From contig NZ_CBFHLV010000009.1 of NCBI RefSeq assembly GCF_965656765.1, forward strand, positions 9,580 through 73,579: a stretch of 64,000 nucleotides of DNA. Reading direction: 5' to 3'. Positions within the stretch are counted from its first letter, which is position 1, and every line of letters starts with the position of its first letter. The notes beneath the pieces were generated by a model. That model was not told the origin of the DNA, did no database searches, and worked only from the letters and a program-made list of their open reading frames with translations. Below are positions 18,089-25,754 of this stretch, one piece after another. This stretch comes from Marivita sp965656765 (lineage in GTDB: Bacteria; Pseudomonadota; Alphaproteobacteria; Rhodobacterales; Rhodobacteraceae). The position numbers and the translations under genes are program-made.

Positions 18089-18577
18089 ATGCCGTTCTCA
18101 CAGGATATTGCGGCCACGTATCGGGGGCCGGGCAAGGTCGTGCGCCGTCTGGCCGCCGCGGGACAGCGCGAGGACCGGGCTTTGGCTATCCTCATGGGGG
18201 CATGCGTGATCCTGTTCGTTGCGCGCTGGCCTGCGCTGGCACGTCAGGCGCATCTTGAGGGTCTTGAGCTGAATATGCTCTTGGGCGGCACGCTGATGGC
18301 GACGCTGTTTCTGGCACCGTTGCTGTTTTACGCGCTTGCGTTCGTGGCGCATCTGATCGCGCGGGCGGTGGGCGGCAAAGGATCGTCTTACAATGCGCGA
18401 TTGGCATTGTTTTGGAGCTTGTTGGCGTCGTCGCCTCTTATCCTGCTCAATGGTTTGGTCGCAGGTTATATCGGCGCGGGTATTCAGCTGACCATTGTCG
18501 GCCTGATCTGGTTCTGCGTCTTTATGTGGTTCTGGATTGCCAGCATGCTGGCTGTGTATCGCGGGGTTGACGCGTGA
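18089..18577 (+). CDS. YIP1-like integral membrane protein A
   Basis: 162 aa with about four TM segments (near 34-48, 63-90, 103-125, 128-155) after a basic amphipathic N-terminus YRGPGKVVRRLAAAGQRED. The layout resembles YIP1-family proteins found in roseobacter suf operons; function unknown. It starts 7 bp after sufD, and its TGA overlaps the GTG of the next gene. Confidence 0.75.
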   Translation: MPFSQDIAATYRGPGKVVRRLAAAGQREDRALAILMGACVILFVARWPALARQAHLEGLELNMLLGGTLMATLFLAPLLFYALAFVAHLIARAVGGKGSSYNARLALFWSLLASSPLILLNGLVAGYIGAGIQLTIVGLIWFCVFMWFWIASMLAVYRGVDA

Positions 18578-19164
18578 CATTTGCAGGCTTCCTTCGGCTC
18601 GCGTTCAACACAGTCTCTGCGCCGCGGGATGTGGCGCGGCTTTTGTTGGCGATGAACCTGCCGTCGCAGGCGCTTTGGCTGGCTTTTGCATTGGTGATCG
18701 TGCTGAACACGTTGATGTTCTCGGCGTCGATGATGCTGGTGCCGGGGGACGATCTTTTTGGCCCTGTGTTAGGCAGCCCAACAGTGTTTGGTGCAATGTT
18801 AGCAGTGTCAGTGGGGGCTTTGATCGTCGCAGTCACCCTTTGTGGTCGACCACTTGGTGGTCGTGCAACCTATTCGCAGATCGGCATTCTTGTGATCTGG
18901 TTACAAGCATTGCGGGTGTTGATGCAGGTGGTTGTGGCGTTGCTTGGCCCAATCAGCCTGTTCCTGTCGGGGATCGTGATCAGTGCCGCTTCGGTGTTGG
19001 GCATCTGGATCTTCGTTAACTTTATTGATGTGGCCCATGAGATGGGAAGCCTGCTGCGTGCAGGTTTGATCTTGTTGCTGGCCGTTGTGGGCATGATGCT
19101 GGGACTGAGCTTGATCTTTAGCCTTCTCGGCGTATCGACCGGAGGAATTCCTGGATATGTATGA
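18574..19164 (+). CDS. YIP1 family membrane protein B
   Basis: 196 aa, GTG start in a GTGA overlap. The N-terminus FLRLAFNTVSAPRDVARLLL followed by five hydrophobic helices is typical of the YIP1 family. Its end overlaps sufS by 8 bp. Being packed without gaps between sufD and sufS suggests a conserved link to Fe-S assembly, perhaps metal or membrane related, but that is inference. Confidence 0.8.
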   Translation: MTFAGFLRLAFNTVSAPRDVARLLLAMNLPSQALWLAFALVIVLNTLMFSASMMLVPGDDLFGPVLGSPTVFGAMLAVSVGALIVAVTLCGRPLGGRATYSQIGILVIWLQALRVLMQVVVALLGPISLFLSGIVISAASVLGIWIFVNFIDVAHEMGSLLRAGLILLLAVVGMMLGLSLIFSLLGVSTGGIPGYV

Positions 19165-20377
19165 CGTCACCGAAATTCGCCGCGATTTTCCGATCCTGTC
19201 GCGCGAGGTGAATGGCAAGCCGTTGGTGTATCTCGATAACGGGGCCAGCGCGCAAAAACCACAAGTGGTGATCGACGCCATCACACGGGCCTATGCGGAG
19301 GAATACGCAAACGTGCACCGCGGGCTGCATTATTTGTCGAACCTCGCAACCGAGAAATACGAGAGCACACGGGGCGTGATTGCCAAATTTCTTGGCGTGA
19401 AAGACGAAGACGAAATCGTCATGAATACCGGGACAACGATGGGGATCAACACCGTTGCTTATGGCTGGGCGATGCCCAATCTAGAGGCCGGTGACGAGAT
19501 CATCCTGTCAGTGATGGAGCATCACGCCAATATCGTGCCTTGGCATTTCCTGCGCGAACGGCAGGGTGTGGTGATCAAGTGGGTCGATGTCGACAGCACT
19601 GGCTATCTTGATCCGCAGGCCGTGATCGACGCGATGGGCCCCAAGACCAAGCTGGTGGCGGTTACGCATCTTTCCAATGTTTTGGGCACGGTTGTTGATG
19701 TGAAAACCATCTGTGATGCGGCGCGTGAGCGGGGAATTGCCACGCTGATCGACGGGTCTCAGGCCTCGGTGCATATGCCCGTGATTGTCGATGACATTGG
19801 GTGCGATTTCTACGCTATTACAGGACACAAGCTGTACGGCCCGTCCGGGTCGGGCGCGATCTTCATGAAGAAAGAACGCATGGCCGAAATGCAGCCCTTC
19901 TTGGGCGGTGGCGACATGATCCGTGAGGTCCATAAGGACGAGGTGACGTGGAACGACGCGCCCATGACCTTTGAGGCTGGAACACCCGGTATTGTCCAGC
20001 AAATCGGCCTTGGCGTGGCCTTGGACTACATGATGGGGATCGGGATGGAGAACATCGCTGCGCACGAGAAAAAGCTGCGTGATTATGCCCGGACGAAACT
20101 GGATGGCCTGAATTGGCTGCAAGTCCAGGGCACAACGCCTGACAAAGCGGCGATTTTCAGTTTCACGCTGGACGGTGCGGCCCATGCGCATGACATTTCG
20201 ACGATCCTCGATAAAAAGGGTGTCGCAGTGCGGGCAGGCCAGCATTGTACCGGGCCGTTGATGGATCATCTTGGGCTGACCGCAACCTGCCGGGCGTCAT
20301 TTGGGTTGTACAACACCGAAGAAGAAGTGGACAAACTGGTGGATGCGCTGGAATTGGCGCATGATCTATTTGCCTGA
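19157..20377 (+). CDS. sufS: Cysteine desulfurase SufS
   Basis: 406 aa, group II PLP cysteine desulfurase feeding the SufBCD scaffold. Lys of AITGHKLYGPSGSG forms the PLP Schiff base, and Cys in VAVRAGQHCTGPLM carries the persulfide. Other typical motifs are YLDNGASAQKP and MEHHANIVPW. No sufE or sufU partner is evident in this operon. Confidence 0.96.
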   Translation: MYDVTEIRRDFPILSREVNGKPLVYLDNGASAQKPQVVIDAITRAYAEEYANVHRGLHYLSNLATEKYESTRGVIAKFLGVKDEDEIVMNTGTTMGINTVAYGWAMPNLEAGDEIILSVMEHHANIVPWHFLRERQGVVIKWVDVDSTGYLDPQAVIDAMGPKTKLVAVTHLSNVLGTVVDVKTICDAARERGIATLIDGSQASVHMPVIVDDIGCDFYAITGHKLYGPSGSGAIFMKKERMAEMQPFLGGGDMIREVHKDEVTWNDAPMTFEAGTPGIVQQIGLGVALDYMMGIGMENIAAHEKKLRDYARTKLDGLNWLQVQGTTPDKAAIFSFTLDGAAHAHDISTILDKKGVAVRAGQHCTGPLMDHLGLTATCRASFGLYNTEEEVDKLVDALELAHDLFA

Positions 20378-20391
20378 ACCGGGGGGACAGA

Positions 20392-20820
20392 ATGGCAAAC
20401 CTATCTTTGCGCCGCGCGCGCACCATTATTCGCAAGACGCTTGACGCGGGTCGTGAGGCCGAACTGAAGCCGTTGGCTGTGATCGTTCTGGACGCAGGCG
20501 GAAACGTACAGGCTTTTGAACGCGAGGACGGCGCGAGCCCAGGTCGCTTTCAGATCGCGCACGGCAAGGCGTACGGAACCGTTATGTTAGGCATGGCTGG
20601 CACAGCACAAAAGGGCCGCGCTGAGGAACAGGCTTATTTCATCACGTCAGCCGGTGCCGCACTTGGCGGACAGATGGTGCCGGTGCCGGGCGGTGTGCTG
20701 GTGCGGGATGCTAAAGGCAAAGTGCTGGGTGCGGTGGGGGTGTCGGGCGATGTCTCGGACAATGATGCCGCTGTTGCAAAGGCGGGAATTGAAGCGGTTG
20801 GATTGACCGCCGAAATATAA
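20392..20820 (+). CDS. GlcG/HbpS family heme-binding-type protein (DUF336)
   Basis: 142 aa. The pattern LKPLAVIVLDAGGNVQAFERED, then AHGKAYGTVML and VPGGVLVRDAKGKVLGAVGVSGDVSDNDAAVA is the DUF336/GlcG/HbpS fold. Some members bind heme or corrinoids and iron; others have unknown roles. GGGGGGACAG precedes the ATG, 14 bp after sufS, so it is probably part of the suf transcript, where heme or iron handling would fit. Confidence 0.85.
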   Translation: MANLSLRRARTIIRKTLDAGREAELKPLAVIVLDAGGNVQAFEREDGASPGRFQIAHGKAYGTVMLGMAGTAQKGRAEEQAYFITSAGAALGGQMVPVPGGVLVRDAKGKVLGAVGVSGDVSDNDAAVAKAGIEAVGLTAEI

Positions 20821-20832
20821 GGACACGGACAT

Positions 20833-21615
20833 ATGGGGCGGCCAGTCGTCGGAATCATCGGCAATCAGTACCTGATCAACGATCAGTACCCGGCACATGC
20901 GGGTGGATCGATGAACTCTGAAGCGGTGGCGCAGGTGGCCGATTGTGTACCTCTGGTCGTGCCCGCTGATCCACGTTTTGTGTCGGTCGAGGAGTTGTTG
21001 TCGGTCTGTGACGGGTTCCTGCTGACGGGTGGGCGCCCGAACGTCCACCCCGAGGAATACGGCGAAGCAGAGACCGAGGCGCATGGCGCCTTTGACCGAG
21101 CGCGCGACGCGATCACACTGCCTCTGGTGCGCGCTTGCGTAGAGCGTGGACAGCCGTTTTTGGGAATCTGCCGTGGCTTTCAAGAGGTCAATGTCGCGAT
21201 GGGTGGCACATTACATCCCGAAATCCGCGATCTGCCAGGGCGGATGAACCACCGGATGCCGCCCGATGGCACGTTGGAGGAAAAGTTTGCCCTTCGTCAT
21301 GTGGTGACGTTGTCAGAAGGTGGCGTGTTTCACCGGCTTTTCGGGTCTCAGGAGGTCATGACCAACACGTTGCACGGGCAGGGGATCAAAACCCCTGGCG
21401 CACGGATCGTCATTGACGGGCATGCACCTGATGGTACGCCTGAGGCAACATTTATCAAAGACGCGCCGGGCTTTACTTTGTCGGTACAATGGCACCCCGA
21501 ATGGGATGCCGCCAATGATCCGGTGTCGCGACCACTGTTCGAGGCCTTTGGCGATGCAACACGGGCTTGGACAAAAGGGGACGTCGTTGGCGGACAGCGC
21601 GTCAAGGCTCTGTAG
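20833..21615 (+). CDS. Gamma-glutamyl-gamma-aminobutyrate hydrolase family (peptidase C26)
   Basis: 260-aa class-I glutamine amidotransferase-like hydrolase. Nucleophile Cys lies in PFLGICRGFQEVNVAMGG, His in SVQWHPEWD, with the oxyanion region FLLTGGRPNVHPE. This fits PuuD-type enzymes that cleave gamma-glutamyl-GABA or similar compounds. It is 12 bp after the GlcG gene and ends 25 bp before the convergent kynU gene. Confidence 0.88.
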   Translation: MGRPVVGIIGNQYLINDQYPAHAGGSMNSEAVAQVADCVPLVVPADPRFVSVEELLSVCDGFLLTGGRPNVHPEEYGEAETEAHGAFDRARDAITLPLVRACVERGQPFLGICRGFQEVNVAMGGTLHPEIRDLPGRMNHRMPPDGTLEEKFALRHVVTLSEGGVFHRLFGSQEVMTNTLHGQGIKTPGARIVIDGHAPDGTPEATFIKDAPGFTLSVQWHPEWDAANDPVSRPLFEAFGDATRAWTKGDVVGGQRVKAL

Positions 21616-21640
21616 TCTCCATTCACAAAGACCGCCTGGT

Positions 21641-22834
21641 CTAGGTGACTGCTTTGCGCTGTTTGAATTCTGGTGTGTCCCAAAGGCCGTCGCGCATGAT
21701 ATTCGCAAGGATATCGACCGCCGCATCCACATCGTCTTCGTCTAGGTAGAGCGGAGTAAAACCGAACCGCATGATGTCGGGCGCGCGGAAATCGCCAATC
21801 ACCTTATGTGCGATTAGGGCCTGCATCGCGGCGTACCCGTCGGCAAAGTGAAAGCTGACCTGCGATCCACGTCGGGTCGCGTCGCGCGGGCTGGCCAGTG
21901 TCAATTCTGGGCAGACAGATTCAACCCCGGCTATGAAACGCTCGGACAGTTCGATTGACCGTGCACGCAGGTCTTGTAGATCGACATCGTCCCAAACATC
22001 CAAAGCTGCATCGAGCGCGGCCATCTGGACGATCGGCGGGGTGCCCACCCGCATCCGCGCGATGCCCGCGCCGGGCGTATAGCCCAGATCAAAGGCGAAC
22101 GGGCTGTCATGCCCGAGCCAGCCGGACAAGGCGGGCAGGGCGGTGTCGGCATGGCGCGGTGCAACGTAGATAAACGCAGGCGCACCGGGGCCACCGTTGA
22201 GGTATTTGTAGGTGCACCCTACGGCGAAATCAGCATTTGTGCCGGCCAGATTGACGGAAAGTGCGCCCGCCGAGTGTGCCAAATCCCAGACCGTGATCAC
22301 GCCATTGGCATGCGCCTTGGCCGTGAGCGTGGCCATGTCATGTTTGCGGCCCGTCCGGTAATCAACCTCGGTGATCAAGGTGACTGCGATTTCGTCGGTG
22401 ATGGCCTCCTCAACCTCTTCGGGGGCCACGAGGCGCAGTTCGTACTCGGGGCCTAAGAGCGAGATCAGTCCTTCGGCCATATAGAGATCGGATGGGAAAT
22501 TGCCTGTATCGGACAGGATCACGCGGCGGTTGGGGTTCAACTTGATGGCTGCCGCCAGCGCTTGATAAACCTTGATTGACAGCGTGTCGCCCACCACGAC
22601 ATGGCCCGCCTCGGCACCGATCAGTCGTCCGATCCGGTCACCCATCCGCGTGGGCATATCCATCCAGCCGCAAGCGTTCCAGCCTGTGATGAGGTGTTCG
22701 CCCCATTCCGCCGTCATGGTTTGTGCCACGCGTGCGGCGGCCGCTTTGGGCAATGGTCCCAAAGAGTTGCCGTCTAGATAGATCATTCCCTCGGGCAGGT
22801 GAAAGGCGGCGCGAGTGGCGGTGAAATCGGTCAT
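21641..22834 (-). CDS. kynU: Kynureninase
   Basis: 397 aa PLP enzyme converting kynurenine to anthranilate and alanine. Start chosen at MTDFTATRAAFHLPEG with GGAAAGGG upstream; an in-frame ATG further upstream lies within the TDO gene. Motifs: YLDGNSLGPLPK, the PLP lysine region GCTYKYLNGGPGAPAF, and WDLAHSAGAL. Last gene of the minus-strand tryptophan catabolic operon. Confidence 0.95.
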   Translation of the reverse strand: MTDFTATRAAFHLPEGMIYLDGNSLGPLPKAAAARVAQTMTAEWGEHLITGWNACGWMDMPTRMGDRIGRLIGAEAGHVVVGDTLSIKVYQALAAAIKLNPNRRVILSDTGNFPSDLYMAEGLISLLGPEYELRLVAPEEVEEAITDEIAVTLITEVDYRTGRKHDMATLTAKAHANGVITVWDLAHSAGALSVNLAGTNADFAVGCTYKYLNGGPGAPAFIYVAPRHADTALPALSGWLGHDSPFAFDLGYTPGAGIARMRVGTPPIVQMAALDAALDVWDDVDLQDLRARSIELSERFIAGVESVCPELTLASPRDATRRGSQVSFHFADGYAAMQALIAHKVIGDFRAPDIMRFGFTPLYLDEDDVDAAVDILANIMRDGLWDTPEFKQRKAVT

Positions 22835-22853
22835 GTCTTCCCTTTCCGGGGTC

Positions 22854-23687
22854 TTAGAGTTTGGTTCGCAGGTGCCAGAGGTCCGGGAAAAGCTCAACCT
22901 CAAGCATACGTTTTAGGTATGACACACCACCTGTCCCGCCAGTGCCGCGTTTGAGGCCGATCACACGTTCCACGGTGGTGACGTGGTTGAAACGCCAGCG
23001 GCGGAAATAGTCTTCCAAATCGACAAGCTTTTCGGCCAGCTCGTACAAGTCCCAGTATTGTGCTGGATCGCGGTAAACCTCGGCCCAGGCGGCCTGCACG
23101 GTTTCATCGGGTTGGTGTAGTTTGCTTCGATCACGAGCGAGTGCGGCTTCCGGCAGGGGAACTGCCTGTGCCAGACAGGCAAGCGCGCAATCGTAAAGCG
23201 ATGGTTTTTCCAACTCAGCACGCAGGCGGGTCTCAAGATCAGGCCGGTGTGTGTGAGGTTTGATCATCGCCGTATTGCGGTTGCCCAGCAGGAATTCGAT
23301 CTCGCGATATTGCGCGGACTGAAAGCCCGAGCTTTGGCCCAACGCCTCGCGGAACGTGGTGTAGTCACTGGGCGTCATCGTGCGCAGCACGTCCCATGCA
23401 GAATTCAGCTGCTCGAAGATGCGCGAAACCCTTGAGAGCAGTTTGAACGCCGGACGGATGTCTTCGCTTTTCAGAGTGTTCCGCGCGGCGTGCAATTCAT
23501 GCAAGGCCAATCGCATCCACAGCTCGGACGTCTGATGTTGCACGATGAAAAGAAGCTCATCATGGGCCGTGCTCAACGGGTGCTGGGCATCGAGTACGGC
23601 ATCTAGGCCAAGATAGTCCGTATAAGACATGCGCCCGTCAAACGACATCTGCGCGCCATCGTGGCCAGGATCGTATGGATCGCTCAA
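22854..23687 (-). CDS. kynA: Tryptophan 2,3-dioxygenase
   Basis: 277 aa heme dioxygenase opening the indole ring to N-formylkynurenine. I start it at the TTG at 23685-23687, overlapping the upstream TGA as TTGA and preceded by AGGGGG at 6 bases; this gives the expected SDPYDPGHDGAQMSFDGRMS N-terminus. Motifs FIVQHQTSELWMRLALHEL, SGFQSAQYREIEFLLGN and the heme-ligand HVTTVERVIGLKRGTGGTGG region are present. An ATG at 23753 lies inside the SDR gene and has no ribosome site. Confidence 0.93.
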   Translation of the reverse strand: MSDPYDPGHDGAQMSFDGRMSYTDYLGLDAVLDAQHPLSTAHDELLFIVQHQTSELWMRLALHELHAARNTLKSEDIRPAFKLLSRVSRIFEQLNSAWDVLRTMTPSDYTTFREALGQSSGFQSAQYREIEFLLGNRNTAMIKPHTHRPDLETRLRAELEKPSLYDCALACLAQAVPLPEAALARDRSKLHQPDETVQAAWAEVYRDPAQYWDLYELAEKLVDLEDYFRRWRFNHVTTVERVIGLKRGTGGTGGVSYLKRMLEVELFPDLWHLRTKL

Positions 23688-24439
23688 AACTCGCCCCCTG
23701 CGATTTGGATGGCTTGTCCGTTTACACTTCCTGAATTGGGGCTGCACAGCCAAAGAGCGGTTTCTGCCACTTCCTCTGGCGCAATCAGACGGCCATGTGG
23801 GTTTGCTCCGACCATGACATTCGTGGCGTCGGCTTTGCTCATACCGGTGCGGGCCATGATGCGGTCAATGTTCTGTGGCACGATATCTGTGTCCACATAG
23901 GCCGGGCAAATGGCATTGAACGTATATGGTTTGCCCAGGTAATCTGCGGCCAAGCCGCGGATGAGGCCAATCATCGCGTGTTTTGATGCAGTGTAGCAGG
24001 GCGCACCCTTGAGCCCACGCAATCCGGCAATAGAGCTGATCGCAATGACCCGGCCCCAGTCGGTGTCGTGCATCGACTTCAGACATTCCCGGATGGTCAA
24101 AAACGTCCCGTCGATATTGGTCGCCATCATGTTGCGCCAGAAATCGAAGTCCATCTTGTGCAGGGCACGCCCTTCGGCGATGCCGGCATTCGGCACACAG
24201 ATTTGGATCGGACCGTGGGACGATACGGCGCTGGCAATGCCATCTACAACAGACGTCTCGTCCTGCACATCCATAACCAGTGGGGTCAGACCATGCTTTT
24301 CTGCAGCTGTTTCAAGTACATCTGCACGACGTCCGGTGATGGTCACCGCTGCGTCGGCTTTGCGCAGCGCAACCGCGATGGCCAGACCAATTCCTGTGCC
24401 GCCACCTGTGATCAGCGCGTGTTTGCCGCCAAGTTTCAT
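23684..24439 (-). CDS. SDR family oxidoreductase in the kynurenine operon
   Basis: 251 aa from MKLGGKHALITGGGTGIGLA; GGGGGA precedes the ATG. Classical SDR motifs: TGGGTGIG, PNAGIAEG, catalytic Ser in ISSIAGLRG, YTASK, and C-terminal NGQAIQIAGGEF. It resembles 3-hydroxybutyrate dehydrogenase-type SDRs. First gene of the operon with TDO and kynureninase. Its role there is not clear; kynurenine formation needs a formamidase, not a dehydrogenase. Confidence 0.85.
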   Translation of the reverse strand: MKLGGKHALITGGGTGIGLAIAVALRKADAAVTITGRRADVLETAAEKHGLTPLVMDVQDETSVVDGIASAVSSHGPIQICVPNAGIAEGRALHKMDFDFWRNMMATNIDGTFLTIRECLKSMHDTDWGRVIAISSIAGLRGLKGAPCYTASKHAMIGLIRGLAADYLGKPYTFNAICPAYVDTDIVPQNIDRIMARTGMSKADATNVMVGANPHGRLIAPEEVAETALWLCSPNSGSVNGQAIQIAGGEF

Positions 24440-24565
24440 ATCATTCCCCCATCCGCTTTTCGCGACCGTACTCGTCTGGCCCGCAGTGGCAAGATGGCTC
24501 ACCTCAAAGGGATTGCTTTTCCCATTCGCATTCATGCATGTGTGAGCAACAGGAGGAGACCACCA

Positions 24566-25513
24566 ATGCGATTGACCACCTTTATCGCCGCCGTAGTGAC
24601 CGCCGGAGCTGCCAGCGGAAGCGAAGACATTGCCGACAAATATCCGCAATCCGAGCTTTATGACAAACCGGTCGAAGTCATTCCGCACGTGTTTTCGGCC
24701 ATCGGGGCCACAGCGCCACCGACCTACGAGAACTCTGGCCACAACAATAATCTGAGCTTTGTCGTGACCGGCGACGGTGTAGTGGTGATCAATGGCGGTG
24801 CGTCGGCGCGGCTTTCAGCGGCGCTGCACGAGGAGATCAAGGCGGTGACCGATCAGCCCGTGAAGTTGGTGATCAATGAAAACGCGCAGGGCCACGCGAT
24901 GCTTGGCAATTCGTATTGGGCGGCGCAGGGCGTGGATATTCTGGCCCATTCCGATGCGATTGCAGTGGTCGAGGAAAATGGCGATTTCATCTTGCAAGGC
25001 ATGCAACGTTACAACCGTGACAAGGCTGAAGGCACCGAAGTTGCGCTTCCAAACCTGAGCTTTGACGACGAATATGTCATTGAGATGGGGAACGTTATCC
25101 TACACGCTCTGCACCTTGGCCCGGCGCATGATCCAGGTGATGTGCAGGTCTGGATCCCGCAATGGGGTATCGTAATCGCAGGCGACATTGCGTTTCATGA
25201 ACGCATGCCACCAATTTTTGCCGAGACCGACACCGATGCCTGGGTCGAAACCTTTGAAGGTCCATTCACAGATCTGAACGCCACCTACGTGATCCCCGGT
25301 CACGGCCACCCAACCAACATGGCGCAGGTGACGCGGTACACCAGCGAGTACATCAAGGACCTGCGTGCCAAAATCGGAGCGCATATCGAAGAGGGCGGCG
25401 ATCTGGCTGGTGCCTTTTATGTCGATCAATCCAGCTGGGCGCACCTGGACACTTTCGAAGAGCTGGCAACAAAGAACGCGGGCCGTGTCTTTGAAGAGAT
25501 GGAATGGGAATGA
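24566..25513 (+). CDS. Exported MBL-fold protein with altered metal motif
   Basis: 315 aa. Signal peptide MRLTTFIAAVVTAGAASGS, so periplasmic. AGGAGGAG precedes the ATG. Overall it resembles SoxH/quinoprotein-associated metallo-beta-lactamase-fold hydrolases, with the late motifs LGPAHDPGDVQVW, IVIAGDIAF and VIPGHGHP intact. The first metal motif, normally THxHxDHxxGN, reads INENAQGHAMLGN, so its His/His/Asp/His ligands are replaced. It may bind one metal or act on a different chemistry. Transcribed divergently from the kynurenine operon. Confidence 0.82.
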   Translation: MRLTTFIAAVVTAGAASGSEDIADKYPQSELYDKPVEVIPHVFSAIGATAPPTYENSGHNNNLSFVVTGDGVVVINGGASARLSAALHEEIKAVTDQPVKLVINENAQGHAMLGNSYWAAQGVDILAHSDAIAVVEENGDFILQGMQRYNRDKAEGTEVALPNLSFDDEYVIEMGNVILHALHLGPAHDPGDVQVWIPQWGIVIAGDIAFHERMPPIFAETDTDAWVETFEGPFTDLNATYVIPGHGHPTNMAQVTRYTSEYIKDLRAKIGAHIEEGGDLAGAFYVDQSSWAHLDTFEELATKNAGRVFEEMEWE

Positions 25514-25540
25514 GCGCCAATCGAAGATAGCGGCACCCTT

Positions 25541-25573
25541 TCCGGCGCGCGGTTCGAGGTGCGAACGGCCGGA
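25541..25573 (+). terminator. Interrupted stem-loop after the MBL gene
   Basis: TCCGGC pairs with GCCGGA and, inside, GTTCG with CGAAC around an AGGTG loop. It starts 28 bases after the MBL stop; a T-rich tract lies about 20 bases further on. Possible terminator or 3' stabiliser, not a canonical one. Confidence 0.3.
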
Positions 25574-25664
25574 GGTGCCCGTCCTGATCTTCTTCTTTTT
25601 GCAAATCTGTCGGGAGCTTGGGCGGCAGGCCCCCCAACGCCGTTTCCGTCAACGCAAACGAATG

Positions 25665-25680
25665 GATGCGTCGACGCATC
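25665..25680. promoter_or_regulatory. 16-bp perfect palindrome upstream of choline sulfatase
   Basis: GATGCGTCGACGCATC is perfectly symmetric and sits 75 bp before the betC start, in an otherwise gene-free 241-bp spacer. Position and symmetry suggest an operator for a dimeric repressor; no candidate regulator is adjacent. Confidence 0.45.
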
Positions 25681-25754
25681 TTTGCGGGTCCCTGATTGAC
25701 GTCGCCCTGCTGATCTGACCAGTGTCGCGCCAGATACTGCGCGAGGGAGAGATC

